A stretch of DNA of 64,000 bases from Arsenophonus sp052174115 (GTDB lineage: Bacteria; Pseudomonadota; Gammaproteobacteria; Enterobacterales; Enterobacteriaceae): the NCBI GenBank assembly GCA_052174115.1, contig JBQMRX010000001.1, positions 496,001 through 560,000 on the forward strand. Direction: 5' to 3'. Position numbers and translations under genes: made by a program. Shown here piece after piece: positions 53,822 to 63,301 of this stretch (positions are counted from its first letter, which is position 1; each line of letters begins with the position of its first letter). Below the pieces are notes generated by a model. It ran no database searches, was not told the DNA's origin, and saw nothing but the letters and a program-made list of their open reading frames with translations.

Positions 53822-55186
53822 ATGAATTATAGTAAAATGACATTAAAAGAATTAAAAGTAACTTTTTGGTTAGGAACTGTATTTACATTACGTATGCTTG
53901 GAATATTTATGATATTACCAGTATTGACGAGTTATGGACAAGAATTAAAAGATGCTAATGAATTATTGATTGGTTTAGCAATTGGAATTTATGGTATAAG
54001 TCAAGCTATTTTTCAAATTCCATTTGGTTTGATGTCTGATAGATTTGGTCGTAAACAATTAATCATTTTAGGATTACTAATATTTATTATTGGCAGTATA
54101 ATTGCAGCAATAACAGAATCAATCTGGGGAATTATTATTGGGCGCGCTTTACAGGGAGCGGGGGCTATTTCTTCTTCAATTATAGCATTGCTTTCTGATT
54201 TGATTAGTGAACAAAATAGAACAAAAGCGATGGCTTTTATTGGAATAAGTTTTGGTATCACTTTTTCTATTGCATTAGTTATTGGTCCCATTATTACTCA
54301 TGCTTTTGGTTTACATGGTCTTTTTTGGTGGATAAGTTTATTTGCTTTTAATGGGATATTGATAATTATTTTTTTCATACCAGAAAATCGATATTGTATC
54401 ATTAATAATGAAACTCATTTCATAAGAAATAGTGTACAAAAAATAATTAAAAACCGACAATTACTTAAACTTAATTTAAGTATATTATGTTTACATGCAT
54501 TACTTATGACAAATTTTATTACTTTACCATTGATTATTATTGATTCAGGTTTAGAAATTAATAAACATTGGAGAATATATTTAATTACTTTATTTATTGC
54601 TTTCATTACGATTTTACCTTTTATTATCTATGCTGAAAAAAAACACCAAATAAAACAAGTTTTTCTATTATGTATTGGTATATTATTTACATCTGAATTA
54701 ATATTTTGTTTTTCTAATCAACAATTCTGGTTAATAATGATAGGTCTTCAGTTGTTTTTTATTGGATTTAATATTATGGAAGTATTATTACCTTCACTTG
54801 TTAGTAAAGAAGCACCTATTAAATACAAAGGAACAGCTATGAGTATTTATTCAACTAGCCAATTTTTAGGTATTGCTTTAGGTGGCATTTTAGGTGGATG
54901 GTTTTTAAAATTAAATGGTGATTTTTTAGTCTTTATAGCCAACTTAATACTTTGTATATTTTGGTTTTTTATTACTATAAATATGAATCAACCTTCTTAT
55001 ATTAGTAATATATGTTTAATTTTACCACAAAAAATTAAAAATTTTAACTTACTAAAAAATAAATTAATGAATGAACAAGGTGTACGTGAAGTAATATTTG
55101 ACCTTAAAGAACTTAATGTATTTATTAAAATAGATAAAAAAATTATTACTAAAAAACAAATTGAAAGTATTCTTAATAATCATTAA
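53822..55186 (+). CDS. yajR: Major facilitator superfamily transporter YajR
   Basis: YajR is an inner-membrane MFS proton-driven transporter; its physiological substrate is not settled. The 454 residues equal the E. coli length. Twelve membrane helices are predicted, with MFS motif A in loop 2-3 (GLMSDRFGRKQ near residues 71-81) and GRALQGAGAISS in helix 4. After the last helix a cytoplasmic ferredoxin-like YAM domain (about 385-454) is retained, including the GVREVIFDLKELNVFIKID strand region. It starts 47 nt after cyoE and may be read from the cyo operon; the two are neighbours in E. coli too. Keeping an exporter-like transporter with its regulatory domain is unusual in a reduced genome. 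Confidence 0.95.
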   Translation: MNYSKMTLKELKVTFWLGTVFTLRMLGIFMILPVLTSYGQELKDANELLIGLAIGIYGISQAIFQIPFGLMSDRFGRKQLIILGLLIFIIGSIIAAITESIWGIIIGRALQGAGAISSSIIALLSDLISEQNRTKAMAFIGISFGITFSIALVIGPIITHAFGLHGLFWWISLFAFNGILIIIFFIPENRYCIINNETHFIRNSVQKIIKNRQLLKLNLSILCLHALLMTNFITLPLIIIDSGLEINKHWRIYLITLFIAFITILPFIIYAEKKHQIKQVFLLCIGILFTSELIFCFSNQQFWLIMIGLQLFFIGFNIMEVLLPSLVSKEAPIKYKGTAMSIYSTSQFLGIALGGILGGWFLKLNGDFLVFIANLILCIFWFFITINMNQPSYISNICLILPQKIKNFNLLKNKLMNEQGVREVIFDLKELNVFIKIDKKIITKKQIESILNNH

Positions 55187-55748
55187 ATGAGATATATAGT
55201 ATATAATATTAATAAATATAATAAATATATTTTTAAAATTAATAAATTAAAAGTTAATTAAATTAAACTTATCTAATTATAATAATTAATAAATTGTAAA
55301 TTAACTTAATACTTAGTTATTAATTAAAGATATTAACTTTGAATTTATATAAAAATATTTATTTTTTTGATTAATTTAATTATTTTTTATCATAATTAAA
55401 TTATTGAATTATGATAAAAAATAATTAAATTTATAAATTTTTTATCTATCAATAATATTTCATAATATACTTAAAATAATATTATAAGATAGAAAAATAG
55501 TAATAATTTTATAATATTTTATTATTAATTTATCTAATTAATAATATAAATATATAGCAATAAAAAATAAAAATATAATAACAATAATTTTTCAATCAAA
55601 TTTATTATTTTGTTAATTAATAAAATAATAAAAAAATAAATTTATAATTTATCATACCTTTAAATCTTTAAATATATAAAAAATTATAATAAATTATATA
55701 TTTTAACTTTAAAGATGATTAATTATCTTAAAACAAGAGACTAATTAG
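55187..55748. other. Intergenic region between yajR and thiI
   Basis: A convergent spacer. Apart from the 25-bp perfect inverted repeat at 55373-55431 it is unstructured A/T. panE and yajQ, which lie between these genes in E. coli, have left no trace. Confidence 0.5.
55373..55431. terminator. Bidirectional terminator hairpin between yajR and thiI
   Basis: Perfect 25-bp inverted repeat: arms 55373-55397 and 55407-55431 with a 9-nt loop. The arms contain T6/A6 runs around ATCATAATT. It sits between two convergent genes, where a shared terminator is expected. The stem has only one G/C pair but its perfect length in decaying DNA suggests it is maintained. Confidence 0.6.
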
Positions 55749-57206
55749 TTACTTATTTAATGGTCGATATACTTTTATATTTTTAAAACCTTGTTCATAT
55801 AAATAAAGTGCTTGTAAACGACTCATTATACCTCGGTCACAATAAAGTAAATAATGTTTTTTAAAAGGTAACTTACTAAATTGGCTATTTAATTTATAAA
55901 ATGGTAATAACTTCACTTTAACACCTGATAATCTCAGTGGATGAGTTATTTGTTCATAAGGACAACGAATATCAAGAATAATATCATCTGGAGAGAATAT
56001 ATTAACTATCTCTATTTTTGATATTTTATTTTGATTATGATAAATTATCTGACGAATATCAATATTTTGTACTGTACTGATAACACGATCAAGTAGAGAG
56101 AAATTAAAATTAATTTCTTGTTCTTCAATTTTTTCTTTTACTGCTTTTACTGTTGGTTTTTTCGATATTAAACCACAAAATTCTGGCATTGTACGAGAAA
56201 AATATTCTGTTCCTATTTCACGAGCAATATTAATAATATTTTCTTTATCATGTGATATTAATGGTCGTAAAATTAATTTATCTGTAACATTATTGATTAA
56301 ACGTAAATTAGTTAATGTTTGACTAGAAACCTGTCCTAAAGCTTCACCTGTTACTAATGCTTCAATATTATAATGTTCTGCTATTTTAGATGCTACTCTT
56401 ATCATCATTCTTTTAAGTATCACGCCCATCTGATTATCATCAATTTTTTCAATAATTTCTTTAATAATTGGTATAAAGTCTATTATAATAAAACGTACTT
56501 TATGAGAGCGACCGAAACGATACCAAAGATGATAACAGATTTGTTTTACGTTAATATCGTGACTAGTGCCACTTAGATTAAAAAAACAATAATGGACTCG
56601 GCAACCACGACGAATTAGCATATAGCTAGATACACTTGAATCAAATCCACCCGATATTAGTGATAAAACATCTTCTTGCGTACCTATAGGAAAACCACCA
56701 ATACCTTGAATACGTGATTTAATAAAAATTACTTTATTTTCTATAATTTCAAAATTTAAAGTTATATCTGGTTGACTTAGTTTTACTTTAGCGGATAAAA
56801 CTTGTTTATTTAAACAACTACCAATATAACGTTCTACTTCTATTGAAGTAAAATTATGTTTACCACGTCGTTTAACACGCACACAAAAAGTTTTATTAAT
56901 TATTTGTTTAGCATAAATTTCAGAAGCTAATTCAAAAATATTATTAAGATCTTGGAATTGATATTCTTTAACTAAAAAAACATGATGTATTCCAGGAATT
57001 TTTGTTAAAGCATCAGAAATCTCATCATGATATATATTTTTTTTTGTGTAAACTTCTATATTATCCCAGTGTCTTATAATATAAATTTCATTATCTAAAA
57101 TCTTTAGTATATTAAGAATATTACTAGCAAGAATCTTAATAAAACGTAATCGTACAGATTGACTCTTAATTGTTATTTCAGGGAATAGTTTAATTATAAA
57201 CTTCAT
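55749..57206 (-). CDS. thiI: tRNA 4-thiouridine sulfurtransferase / thiamine biosynthesis protein ThiI
   Basis: ThiI adenylates U8 of tRNA and transfers sulfur to make 4-thiouridine; in enterics its rhodanese domain also supplies sulfur for the thiamine thiazole. The 485-residue protein (E. coli 482) has an N-terminal ferredoxin-like and THUMP region (about 1-165) and the PP-loop SGGFDSSVSSYML near residues 185-197. The conserved MPEFCG cysteine (Cys344 in E. coli) follows, and the C-terminal rhodanese domain has its active Cys in LLYCDRGIMSRL (Cys456 in E. coli). The frame opens to 57278. I chose the ATG at 57206 because MKFIIKLFPEITIKSQS is identical to the E. coli start. Both catalytic cysteines are kept, so both roles are possible. 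Confidence 0.96.
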   Translation of the reverse strand: MKFIIKLFPEITIKSQSVRLRFIKILASNILNILKILDNEIYIIRHWDNIEVYTKKNIYHDEISDALTKIPGIHHVFLVKEYQFQDLNNIFELASEIYAKQIINKTFCVRVKRRGKHNFTSIEVERYIGSCLNKQVLSAKVKLSQPDITLNFEIIENKVIFIKSRIQGIGGFPIGTQEDVLSLISGGFDSSVSSYMLIRRGCRVHYCFFNLSGTSHDINVKQICYHLWYRFGRSHKVRFIIIDFIPIIKEIIEKIDDNQMGVILKRMMIRVASKIAEHYNIEALVTGEALGQVSSQTLTNLRLINNVTDKLILRPLISHDKENIINIAREIGTEYFSRTMPEFCGLISKKPTVKAVKEKIEEQEINFNFSLLDRVISTVQNIDIRQIIYHNQNKISKIEIVNIFSPDDIILDIRCPYEQITHPLRLSGVKVKLLPFYKLNSQFSKLPFKKHYLLYCDRGIMSRLQALYLYEQGFKNIKVYRPLNK

Positions 57207-57685
57207 AATGTTTATATAAAAATTAATTTTTAATTTACTAATAAGTGCAATATTATATATTTTTATTATGTAAAACATTTTATCTTAAAATAATAAATAT
57301 ATAATTGTATTATAAATTTATTTACTAAAAACATAAAAATAAAATATTATAATATATAAATGTTATAAAATAAATTATTTTTCAAACATATTTAACTAAG
57401 ATTAAATTAAATAAAACGATTATAGTTGAGAAAAAATAATTAATCTATAAAAATTTTCTATCTTTTGAATCTTTATTAATATCATTATTATAAATAAAAA
57501 TTATACATATTTATAATTAGTAATCTTTTAGTTAAAAAATATTAAATAAATATAAAGATAAGATCCGATTTGCTAAATGACAAAACTTAAACATTATGAA
57601 AAATCTAAACATAGCACATTAAAATTTTTTATAAACCAATATCGATAATGCACAGTTAAATAATTTTACGTTGGAAAATAAATAA
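57207..57685. other. Intergenic region between thiI and ispA
   Basis: The divergent promoter region of thiI and ispA, where xseB lies in E. coli. The last ~130 nt (from about 57556) are less A/T-rich than typical spacer. They hold a 23-codon frame at 57578 (start MTKLKHYEKS) that does not resemble XseB. I call xseB lost. No clear operator is seen. Confidence 0.45.
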
Positions 57686-58609
57686 ATGATATCTAAAATA
57701 GTGGCACTCTCATTTTCAGATCAATATCAATGGGTACAGGATCACGTTAATAAAACACTATTAGATCAATTTCAACGCCTTCCGTATAATAAAAGTCAAC
57801 TTGTAGCAGCAATGAAATATAGTACATTATTTGGTGGAAAACGACTAAGACCTTTTTTAGTTTATGCTATAGGTGATATGCTAGATGTCGCTGTAGAAAA
57901 TTTAGATATACCTGCTGCAGCAGTTGAATGTATTCATGCTTACTCTTTAATTCATGATGATTTACCAGCAATGGATAATGATAATCTACGACGTGGGCAA
58001 CCTACGTGTCATATTTTATTTGGTGAAGCTCATGCAATTTTAGCTGGCGATGCTCTACAAACACTTGCTTTTGATATTTTATCTCGTTCTGCCATGCCTG
58101 ATGTTAGTGATACAAATCGTCTTGCTATGATAGCTGAGTTAGCTACTGCTACTGGAGCAGCAGGTATGTGTAGAGGCCAAGCACTTGATATGGAATCAGA
58201 AGGTAAAGAAATTTATATAACAATGTTAGAATCTATTCATCATTACAAAACAGGAGCTTTAATTCGTGCTGCCATTAGAATTAGTGCATTTACAGCAGGT
58301 AATCAAGGTTATAAATTACTGCCATTATTAGACAATTATGCCAATGCAATTGGACTGCTATTCCAAATCCATAATGATATTCTTGATATTATTGGAAATA
58401 CAAATATTTTAGGTAAGAATCAAGGTAATGATGAAAAACATAATAAAAGTACTTATCCATCATTAATTGGTCTTGAACAATCACAAAAAAAAGAAAATAA
58501 TTTATATAAACAAGCACTAGATGTACTTTATATATTAGAACAACAACATGGTCTTAATACGGAAGTACTACAAAACTTAACAAATTTTATTATTGATCGA
58601 AAAAATTAA
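57686..58609 (+). CDS. ispA: Farnesyl diphosphate synthase
   Basis: IspA condenses DMAPP and two IPP into farnesyl diphosphate, the precursor of quinone side chains, undecaprenyl carrier and heme O. The 307-residue protein (E. coli 299) has GGKRLRPF near the substrate site and the first aspartate motif Asp91-Asp92...Asp97 (HDDLPAMDND). GGQALD appears as RGQALDME, then the KTGALIRAA helix. The second aspartate motif reads Asn230-Asp231-Ile-Leu-Asp234 (codons 58373-58387) where the family and E. coli have DDILD, so its first Asp is replaced. Downstream LGKNQGNDEKHNKSTYP also loses a Gly before the Lys. Eight extra residues precede the E. coli start; GGA lies about 12 nt upstream. dxs follows 111 nt later. 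Confidence 0.93.
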   Translation: MISKIVALSFSDQYQWVQDHVNKTLLDQFQRLPYNKSQLVAAMKYSTLFGGKRLRPFLVYAIGDMLDVAVENLDIPAAAVECIHAYSLIHDDLPAMDNDNLRRGQPTCHILFGEAHAILAGDALQTLAFDILSRSAMPDVSDTNRLAMIAELATATGAAGMCRGQALDMESEGKEIYITMLESIHHYKTGALIRAAIRISAFTAGNQGYKLLPLLDNYANAIGLLFQIHNDILDIIGNTNILGKNQGNDEKHNKSTYPSLIGLEQSQKKENNLYKQALDVLYILEQQHGLNTEVLQNLTNFIIDRKN

Positions 58610-58720
58610 TTTTCTTTATTAAAAAATTATAGATAATAAAATTTAAAATAATATTTTTGTTATTCTATTATATTATCGTTTACGTTTATATAAATAAAAT
58701 TAACTATTAAATGAGAAAAC

Positions 58721-60595
58721 ATGACTATTGATATCACTTTTTATCCAACTTTAGCATTAATAAAAACACCAAAAGAACTGCGGCTTTTACCAAAAGAAAA
58801 TCTTGTTAAGTTATGTGAAGAATTACGACTATTTTTGTTAAATAGCGTTAGTAACTCTAGTGGACATTTTGCCTCTGGATTAGGTGCTATTGAACTTACT
58901 GTCGCTTTACACTATATTTATAAAACCCCATTTGATAATCTTATTTGGGATGTTGGCCACCAAGCATATCCACATAAAATATTAACAGGTCGTCGTGATC
59001 AAATTAGTACCATACGGAAAAAAAATGGTTTACACCCTTTTCCTTGGAGAGAAGAGAGTGAATATGATATTCTTAGTGTTGGTCATTCATCTACTTCTAT
59101 TAGTGCTGGATTAGGAATGGCAGTAGCCGCTGAATATGAAAATAAAAATCGTAAAACTGTTTGTGTTATTGGCGATGGAGCTATTACAGCAGGTATAGCA
59201 TTTGAAGCAATGAATCATGTAGGAGGTATTCATAAGGATATATTAGTAATTCTTAATGATAATGAAATGTCAATTTCAGAGAATGTTGGTGCATTAAGTA
59301 ATCATTTAGCACAATTATTATCTGGCAATATCTATATTAGTTTACGAGAAAAAAGTAAACAAATATTTTGTAATATCCCGTTAATTAAAGAGTTATTAAA
59401 AAAAACTGAAGAACATCTTAAAGGTATGATAATTCCTAGTACTATGTTCGAAGAATTAGGATTTAATTATATTGGTCCTATTGATGGTCATGATATATTT
59501 ACATTAATAAAAACATTAAAAAATATTCGTAAATTAAAAGGTCCACAATTTTTACATATCATAACAAAAAAAGGTAAAGGTTATGAGCCTGCTGAAAAAG
59601 ATCCTATCAGCTGGCATTCTGTACCTAAATTTGATCCAGCAACTTTTAGCTTACCAAAAAAAAATAATAAAAAATTAACTTTTTCTCAGATTTTTGGTGA
59701 TTGGTTGTGTCAAGAAGCAAATAATGACCCTAAATTAATAGCAATCACTCCGGCAATGCGAGAAGGTTCAGGAATGGTTGAGTTTTCTAAAATTTATCCA
59801 AAACAATATTTTGATGTAGCTATTGCAGAACAACATGCTGTAACTTTTGCTGCAGGTCTTGCTATTGCAGGCTATAAACCTATTGTCGCTATTTATTCAA
59901 CTTTCTTACAACGTGCTTATGATCAAGTTATTCATGATGTAGCTATTCAAAAATTACCAATCCTATTTGCTATAGATCGAGCAGGAATTGTTGGAGCTGA
60001 TGGACAAACTCATCAAGGAGCTTTCGATCTATCATTTTTACGTTGTTTACCTAATATAATCATTATGTCTCCTAGTGATAAAAATGAATGCCGTCAAATG
60101 TTACATACAGGTTATCATTATCAAGATGGTCCTGTTGCTGTTCGTTATCCAAGAGGAACTTGTTATGATTCTATTTTACAACCATTAACAAAAATTCCAA
60201 TTGGTAAAGGATTAATTTGTCGACAAGGAGAAAAAATTGCTATCCTTAATTTTGGAACATTACTTATTGAAGCAATAAAAGCAGCAGAATTACTTAATGC
60301 TACAGTTGTAGATATGCGATTTGTAAAGCCATTAGATGAAACATTAATTCTTGAAATAATTCAAAATCATAAAACATTAGTAACATTAGAAGAAAATGCA
60401 ATTATGGGAGGGGCTGGTAGCGGAGTTAATGAATTTTTATTAAAAAATCATCATATTATGCCTATTATTAATCTTGGATTACCTGATTACTACATTCCAC
60501 AAGGAAATCAAGAAGAAATTCGAATAGAACTAGGACTCAATGCAGAAGGAATTGTTAAATCAATTAATAATTATTATATTAAAAATAAAAAGTAA
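58721..60595 (+). CDS. dxs: 1-deoxy-D-xylulose-5-phosphate synthase
   Basis: Dxs condenses pyruvate and glyceraldehyde 3-phosphate, using thiamine diphosphate, to start the MEP isoprenoid pathway; its product also feeds thiamine and pyridoxal synthesis. The 624-residue protein (E. coli 620) shows WDVGHQAYPHKILTGR, the thiamine-diphosphate motif GDGAITAGIAFEAMN (residues ~150-164), GPIDGHD, the transketolase pyrimidine-binding segment YFDVAIAEQHAV with the catalytic Glu, and DRAGIVGADGQTHQG. All domains are complete. GAGAAA precedes the ATG. The ispA-dxs order is ancestral. It needs thiamine diphosphate, linking it with thiI and thiL here. Confidence 0.97.
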   Translation: MTIDITFYPTLALIKTPKELRLLPKENLVKLCEELRLFLLNSVSNSSGHFASGLGAIELTVALHYIYKTPFDNLIWDVGHQAYPHKILTGRRDQISTIRKKNGLHPFPWREESEYDILSVGHSSTSISAGLGMAVAAEYENKNRKTVCVIGDGAITAGIAFEAMNHVGGIHKDILVILNDNEMSISENVGALSNHLAQLLSGNIYISLREKSKQIFCNIPLIKELLKKTEEHLKGMIIPSTMFEELGFNYIGPIDGHDIFTLIKTLKNIRKLKGPQFLHIITKKGKGYEPAEKDPISWHSVPKFDPATFSLPKKNNKKLTFSQIFGDWLCQEANNDPKLIAITPAMREGSGMVEFSKIYPKQYFDVAIAEQHAVTFAAGLAIAGYKPIVAIYSTFLQRAYDQVIHDVAIQKLPILFAIDRAGIVGADGQTHQGAFDLSFLRCLPNIIIMSPSDKNECRQMLHTGYHYQDGPVAVRYPRGTCYDSILQPLTKIPIGKGLICRQGEKIAILNFGTLLIEAIKAAELLNATVVDMRFVKPLDETLILEIIQNHKTLVTLEENAIMGGAGSGVNEFLLKNHHIMPIINLGLPDYYIPQGNQEEIRIELGLNAEGIVKSINNYYIKNKK

Positions 60596-60638
60596 TTATT
60601 AAATTATTTTTAATTTTTAATATAAGTTATTGATATTT

Positions 60639-61129
60639 TTATAATAAAATATTTAATTTTTTAAATACGGTTATTATAGAAATAACAAAAATAACTACGA
60701 TAATATCATCTAACATTATACCAAATCCACCATTTATTTTTCGATCAAATAAACTAATAGGCCAAGGTTTTAATATATCAAAAAATCTAAAAAGTATAAA
60801 TGAGATCAATATCCATTGCAAGTTAACAATTGGTATTAACATAAAAGTTATCCACATACCAATAAATTCATCCCAAACAATACTGCTATGATCATGAACT
60901 TGTATATCATTAGATGTCCGTTGACATATAAAAATACCAAAAAAAAACCAAATAAAATAATAAACCAACATAACCAAATAGGTAATAACCAATAGGTTAA
61001 TAACCAAAATGGAATAGCAACTATTGATCCAAATGTTCCTGGAATAATAGGTGATAAACCAACACCAAATCCTGTTGCTAACAGATGCCAAAAATTTGAA
61101 ATAATTAAATGAGATTTAATATTAATCAT
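60639..61129 (-). pseudogene. pgpA: Phosphatidylglycerophosphatase A, interrupted by a 1-base frameshift
   Basis: PgpA removes phosphate from phosphatidylglycerophosphate to give phosphatidylglycerol at the inner membrane. The N-terminal part (61129 to about 60945) reads NFWHLLATGFGVGLSPIIPGTFGS, as in E. coli. The rest (about 60950 to 60639), in another frame, reads CQRTSNDIQVHDH, SSIVWDEFIGMWIT, ILKPWPISLFDRKINGG and GIMLDDII. Between them lies an A9 run at 60939-60947 (T9 in the mRNA sense). One more base gives LFGFFFGIFICQRT, matching E. coli spacing, in a full-length protein of about 163 residues. Both halves keep the catalytic acidic residues and show no other damage, so slippage-rescued expression or a sequencing error are real alternatives to loss. 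It overlaps thiL by 8 nt. Confidence 0.85.
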
Positions 61130-62111
61130 AACAAGTTTTCATAAAAAAATGATCAAATTTAATTAAATTAAGTAAAATTTCTTTATTGTGATAAAAATAT
61201 CGAATACTTTCTGATTCTTGTGTTATCTGTCCAATACAATGAAATTGTATTGGACCAATATTCTTTAATGCATATTTTAATTCACTACGCTTTATTTCAG
61301 GTATTGTAAAACATAACTCATAATCTTCTCCACCACTTAATGCCAACGTTAATGCTTGTTCTGATTTAACTTGTCTAAATAATGCACTAGATATCGGTAA
61401 AAAATCTAATTTAATTTTAGCGCCACAATTATTGATTTTTAAAATATGCCCAATATCAGAAATCAAACCATCAGAAATATCTATAGCAGAAGAAGCAAGA
61501 TTACGCAAAAATTTTCCTTCTAAAATACGAGGCTTTGGCATTAAATGACGTTGAATCAACCAATTTCGATCTTTTATATTATTAACAATTAAATGTGACT
61601 TTAAAATAGCAAGTCCTGCAGCGCTATCTCCTAATGTTCCTGTAACATAAATTAAATCACCATTACAAGCTCCTAATCGTGTTAATGATTTTCCTTGAGG
61701 AATCAAACCATGAGCTGTACAAGTTATACTCATTGGACCTCTTGTTGTATCACCACCAATAAGTTGTATTTTATAATAATTAAGTTGTTTAAATAGACTA
61801 GAACTAAATCTTTCTAACCAATCTTCATTAATTTCTGGTAATGTTAATGCTATAGAAATCCAAGAAGGATCCGCTCCCATAGCAGCTAAATCACTTAAAT
61901 TAACAGCTAAAGATTTATAAGCTAAATTTTCTGGTGAGATTGTATCAAGGAAATGAATACCAGCAACTAATGTATCAGTAGTAATTGCTAATTGTTGTTT
62001 TTTAGGCATTGTTATTAATGCACAATCATCACCAATTCCAATATTAACATAACGCTTATTTTTTTGACGGTTAAAATAATGCATAATTATATCAAATTCA
62101 CTATAAATCAT
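61122..62111 (-). CDS. thiL: Thiamine-monophosphate kinase
   Basis: ThiL phosphorylates thiamine monophosphate with ATP to thiamine diphosphate, the active cofactor. The 329-residue protein (E. coli 325) has the N-terminal GIGDDCALI metal-binding motif, TTDTLVAGIHF, KSLAVNLSDLAAMGADPSW, GGDTTRG, and the C-terminal SSAIDISDGLISDI and ALSGGEDYELCF segments. These line the active site of this AIR-synthase-like kinase. It sits in the ancestral ribD-ribH-nusB-thiL-pgpA run, 97 nt after nusB and overlapping pgpA by 8 nt. No TPP riboswitch is seen upstream. Confidence 0.96.
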   Translation of the reverse strand: MIYSEFDIIMHYFNRQKNKRYVNIGIGDDCALITMPKKQQLAITTDTLVAGIHFLDTISPENLAYKSLAVNLSDLAAMGADPSWISIALTLPEINEDWLERFSSSLFKQLNYYKIQLIGGDTTRGPMSITCTAHGLIPQGKSLTRLGACNGDLIYVTGTLGDSAAGLAILKSHLIVNNIKDRNWLIQRHLMPKPRILEGKFLRNLASSAIDISDGLISDIGHILKINNCGAKIKLDFLPISSALFRQVKSEQALTLALSGGEDYELCFTIPEIKRSELKYALKNIGPIQFHCIGQITQESESIRYFYHNKEILLNLIKFDHFFMKTCYD

Positions 62112-62208
62112 AACAATATTCCAATAAATTACACTCTTATTTTTATAATTAAATAATATAGCTAATATTTAAAATAAAGATTAATTTATTTAAAAAACTT
62201 GAAGTTTT

Positions 62209-62622
62209 TTATTTTTTTTTCATATTAGAAATAATTTTATCTAATGCACCATTAATAAATTTATGACTTTCCTCTGCACCAAAAATTTTAGCTAATTCAA
62301 CTGCTTCATTAATAATAACTTTATAAGGTATATCATCACGATAACAAAATTCAAACATAGCTAAACGTAAAACAGCTTTCTCTATTTGACCAATCTCATT
62401 AAACTTACGAGAAAGATAAGGAGTTATTTTTTTATCTAACTCACACACATTAATTGAAATTCCTATAAGAAGTTCACTAAAATAAATCATATCAACATCA
62501 AACATATTTTGATTAGATAAAAACTCTATTTCAATATCTTTGATATTATTACCAGATAATTGCCATGAATAAATTGCTTGAATGATACACTCGCGTGCAC
62601 GATGACGGGCAGCAGGTTTCAC
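62209..62622 (-). CDS. nusB: Transcription antitermination factor NusB
   Basis: NusB binds boxA RNA with NusE (S10) to prevent early termination in rRNA operons. The all-helical 137-residue protein (E. coli 139) begins MKPAARHRARECIIQAIYSWQLSGN at residues 1-25, with the Arg-rich RNA-binding start. It continues to DKKITPYLSRKFNEIG, EKAVLRLAMFE, IPYKVIINEAVELAKIFGAEESHKFINGALDKI. AGGAATT lies upstream of the start. It follows ribH by 25 nt and is probably co-transcribed with the riboflavin genes, as in E. coli. Confidence 0.97.
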   Translation of the reverse strand: MKPAARHRARECIIQAIYSWQLSGNNIKDIEIEFLSNQNMFDVDMIYFSELLIGISINVCELDKKITPYLSRKFNEIGQIEKAVLRLAMFEFCYRDDIPYKVIINEAVELAKIFGAEESHKFINGALDKIISNMKKK

Positions 62623-62647
62623 ACAAAATTCCTTTTTAATAAAATAA

Positions 62648-63118
62648 TTATTCTTTAATAAGATTAATTATATTAATCATTTCTAATGCAGTTAATGCAG
62701 CATCAGCGCCTTTATTTCCAGATTTTGTACCTGCTCGCTCAATTGCTTGTTCAATATTCTCTATAGTTAGAATACCAAATGCAACAGGAATATTATTTTT
62801 TATTGTTATACTAGAAAGTCCTGTAATACATTCACCAATAACATATTTAAAATGTTGAGTTTCTCCACGTATAATACTAGCAAGCGCAATTATTGCATCA
62901 TATTTTTTTGTTTCTGATAATATTTTAATCGTCAAAGGCAATTCATAAGCGCCAGGTATCCAAACTACAGTAATGTTTTCTTTTATAACTTGACCAATAC
63001 GTTCTAAAGTATCAATAGCACCTTCTAACAAGCTTTTATTAATAAAATGATTAAAACGTGCAACAACAATTGCTATATGAGCTTTTGGTGCTCCTATAGT
63101 ACCTTTTATTATCTTCAT
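62648..63118 (-). CDS. ribH: 6,7-dimethyl-8-ribityllumazine synthase
   Basis: Lumazine synthase condenses the ribityl-aminouracil with dihydroxybutanone phosphate, the penultimate riboflavin step, in an icosahedral shell. The 156 residues equal the E. coli length. Motifs are VARFNHFINKSLLEGA near the N-terminus, the active-site segment VWIPGAYELP, ALASIIRGETQHFKYV with the catalytic His (about residue 89), and PVAFGILT. The C-terminus has NKGADAALTALEM, also conserved. AAGGAAAG precedes the ATG. It is called ribE in the E. coli nomenclature. It lies between ribD and nusB. Confidence 0.97.
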   Translation of the reverse strand: MKIIKGTIGAPKAHIAIVVARFNHFINKSLLEGAIDTLERIGQVIKENITVVWIPGAYELPLTIKILSETKKYDAIIALASIIRGETQHFKYVIGECITGLSSITIKNNIPVAFGILTIENIEQAIERAGTKSGNKGADAALTALEMINIINLIKE

Positions 63119-63301
63119 AACTTTCCTTAAATACTAATTATTTTTAAAAAGAATAATTTTAACATATTTATATTTAATGTTATTAAATTTAATTAAATAT
63201 TTAATAGAATTATAAATAATAAATTAAATCAGCTAATATTATATAATTTTATTTATATATTATACTATAAGTTAAATAATAAGTTAATAACAACATTATT
63301 T

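Noticed and set aside
57578..57649. 23-codon frame before ispA as a possible xseB remnant
   Set aside because: The peptide does not resemble XseB, which should start with a Lys-rich segment and a coiled helix; only its position is suggestive.
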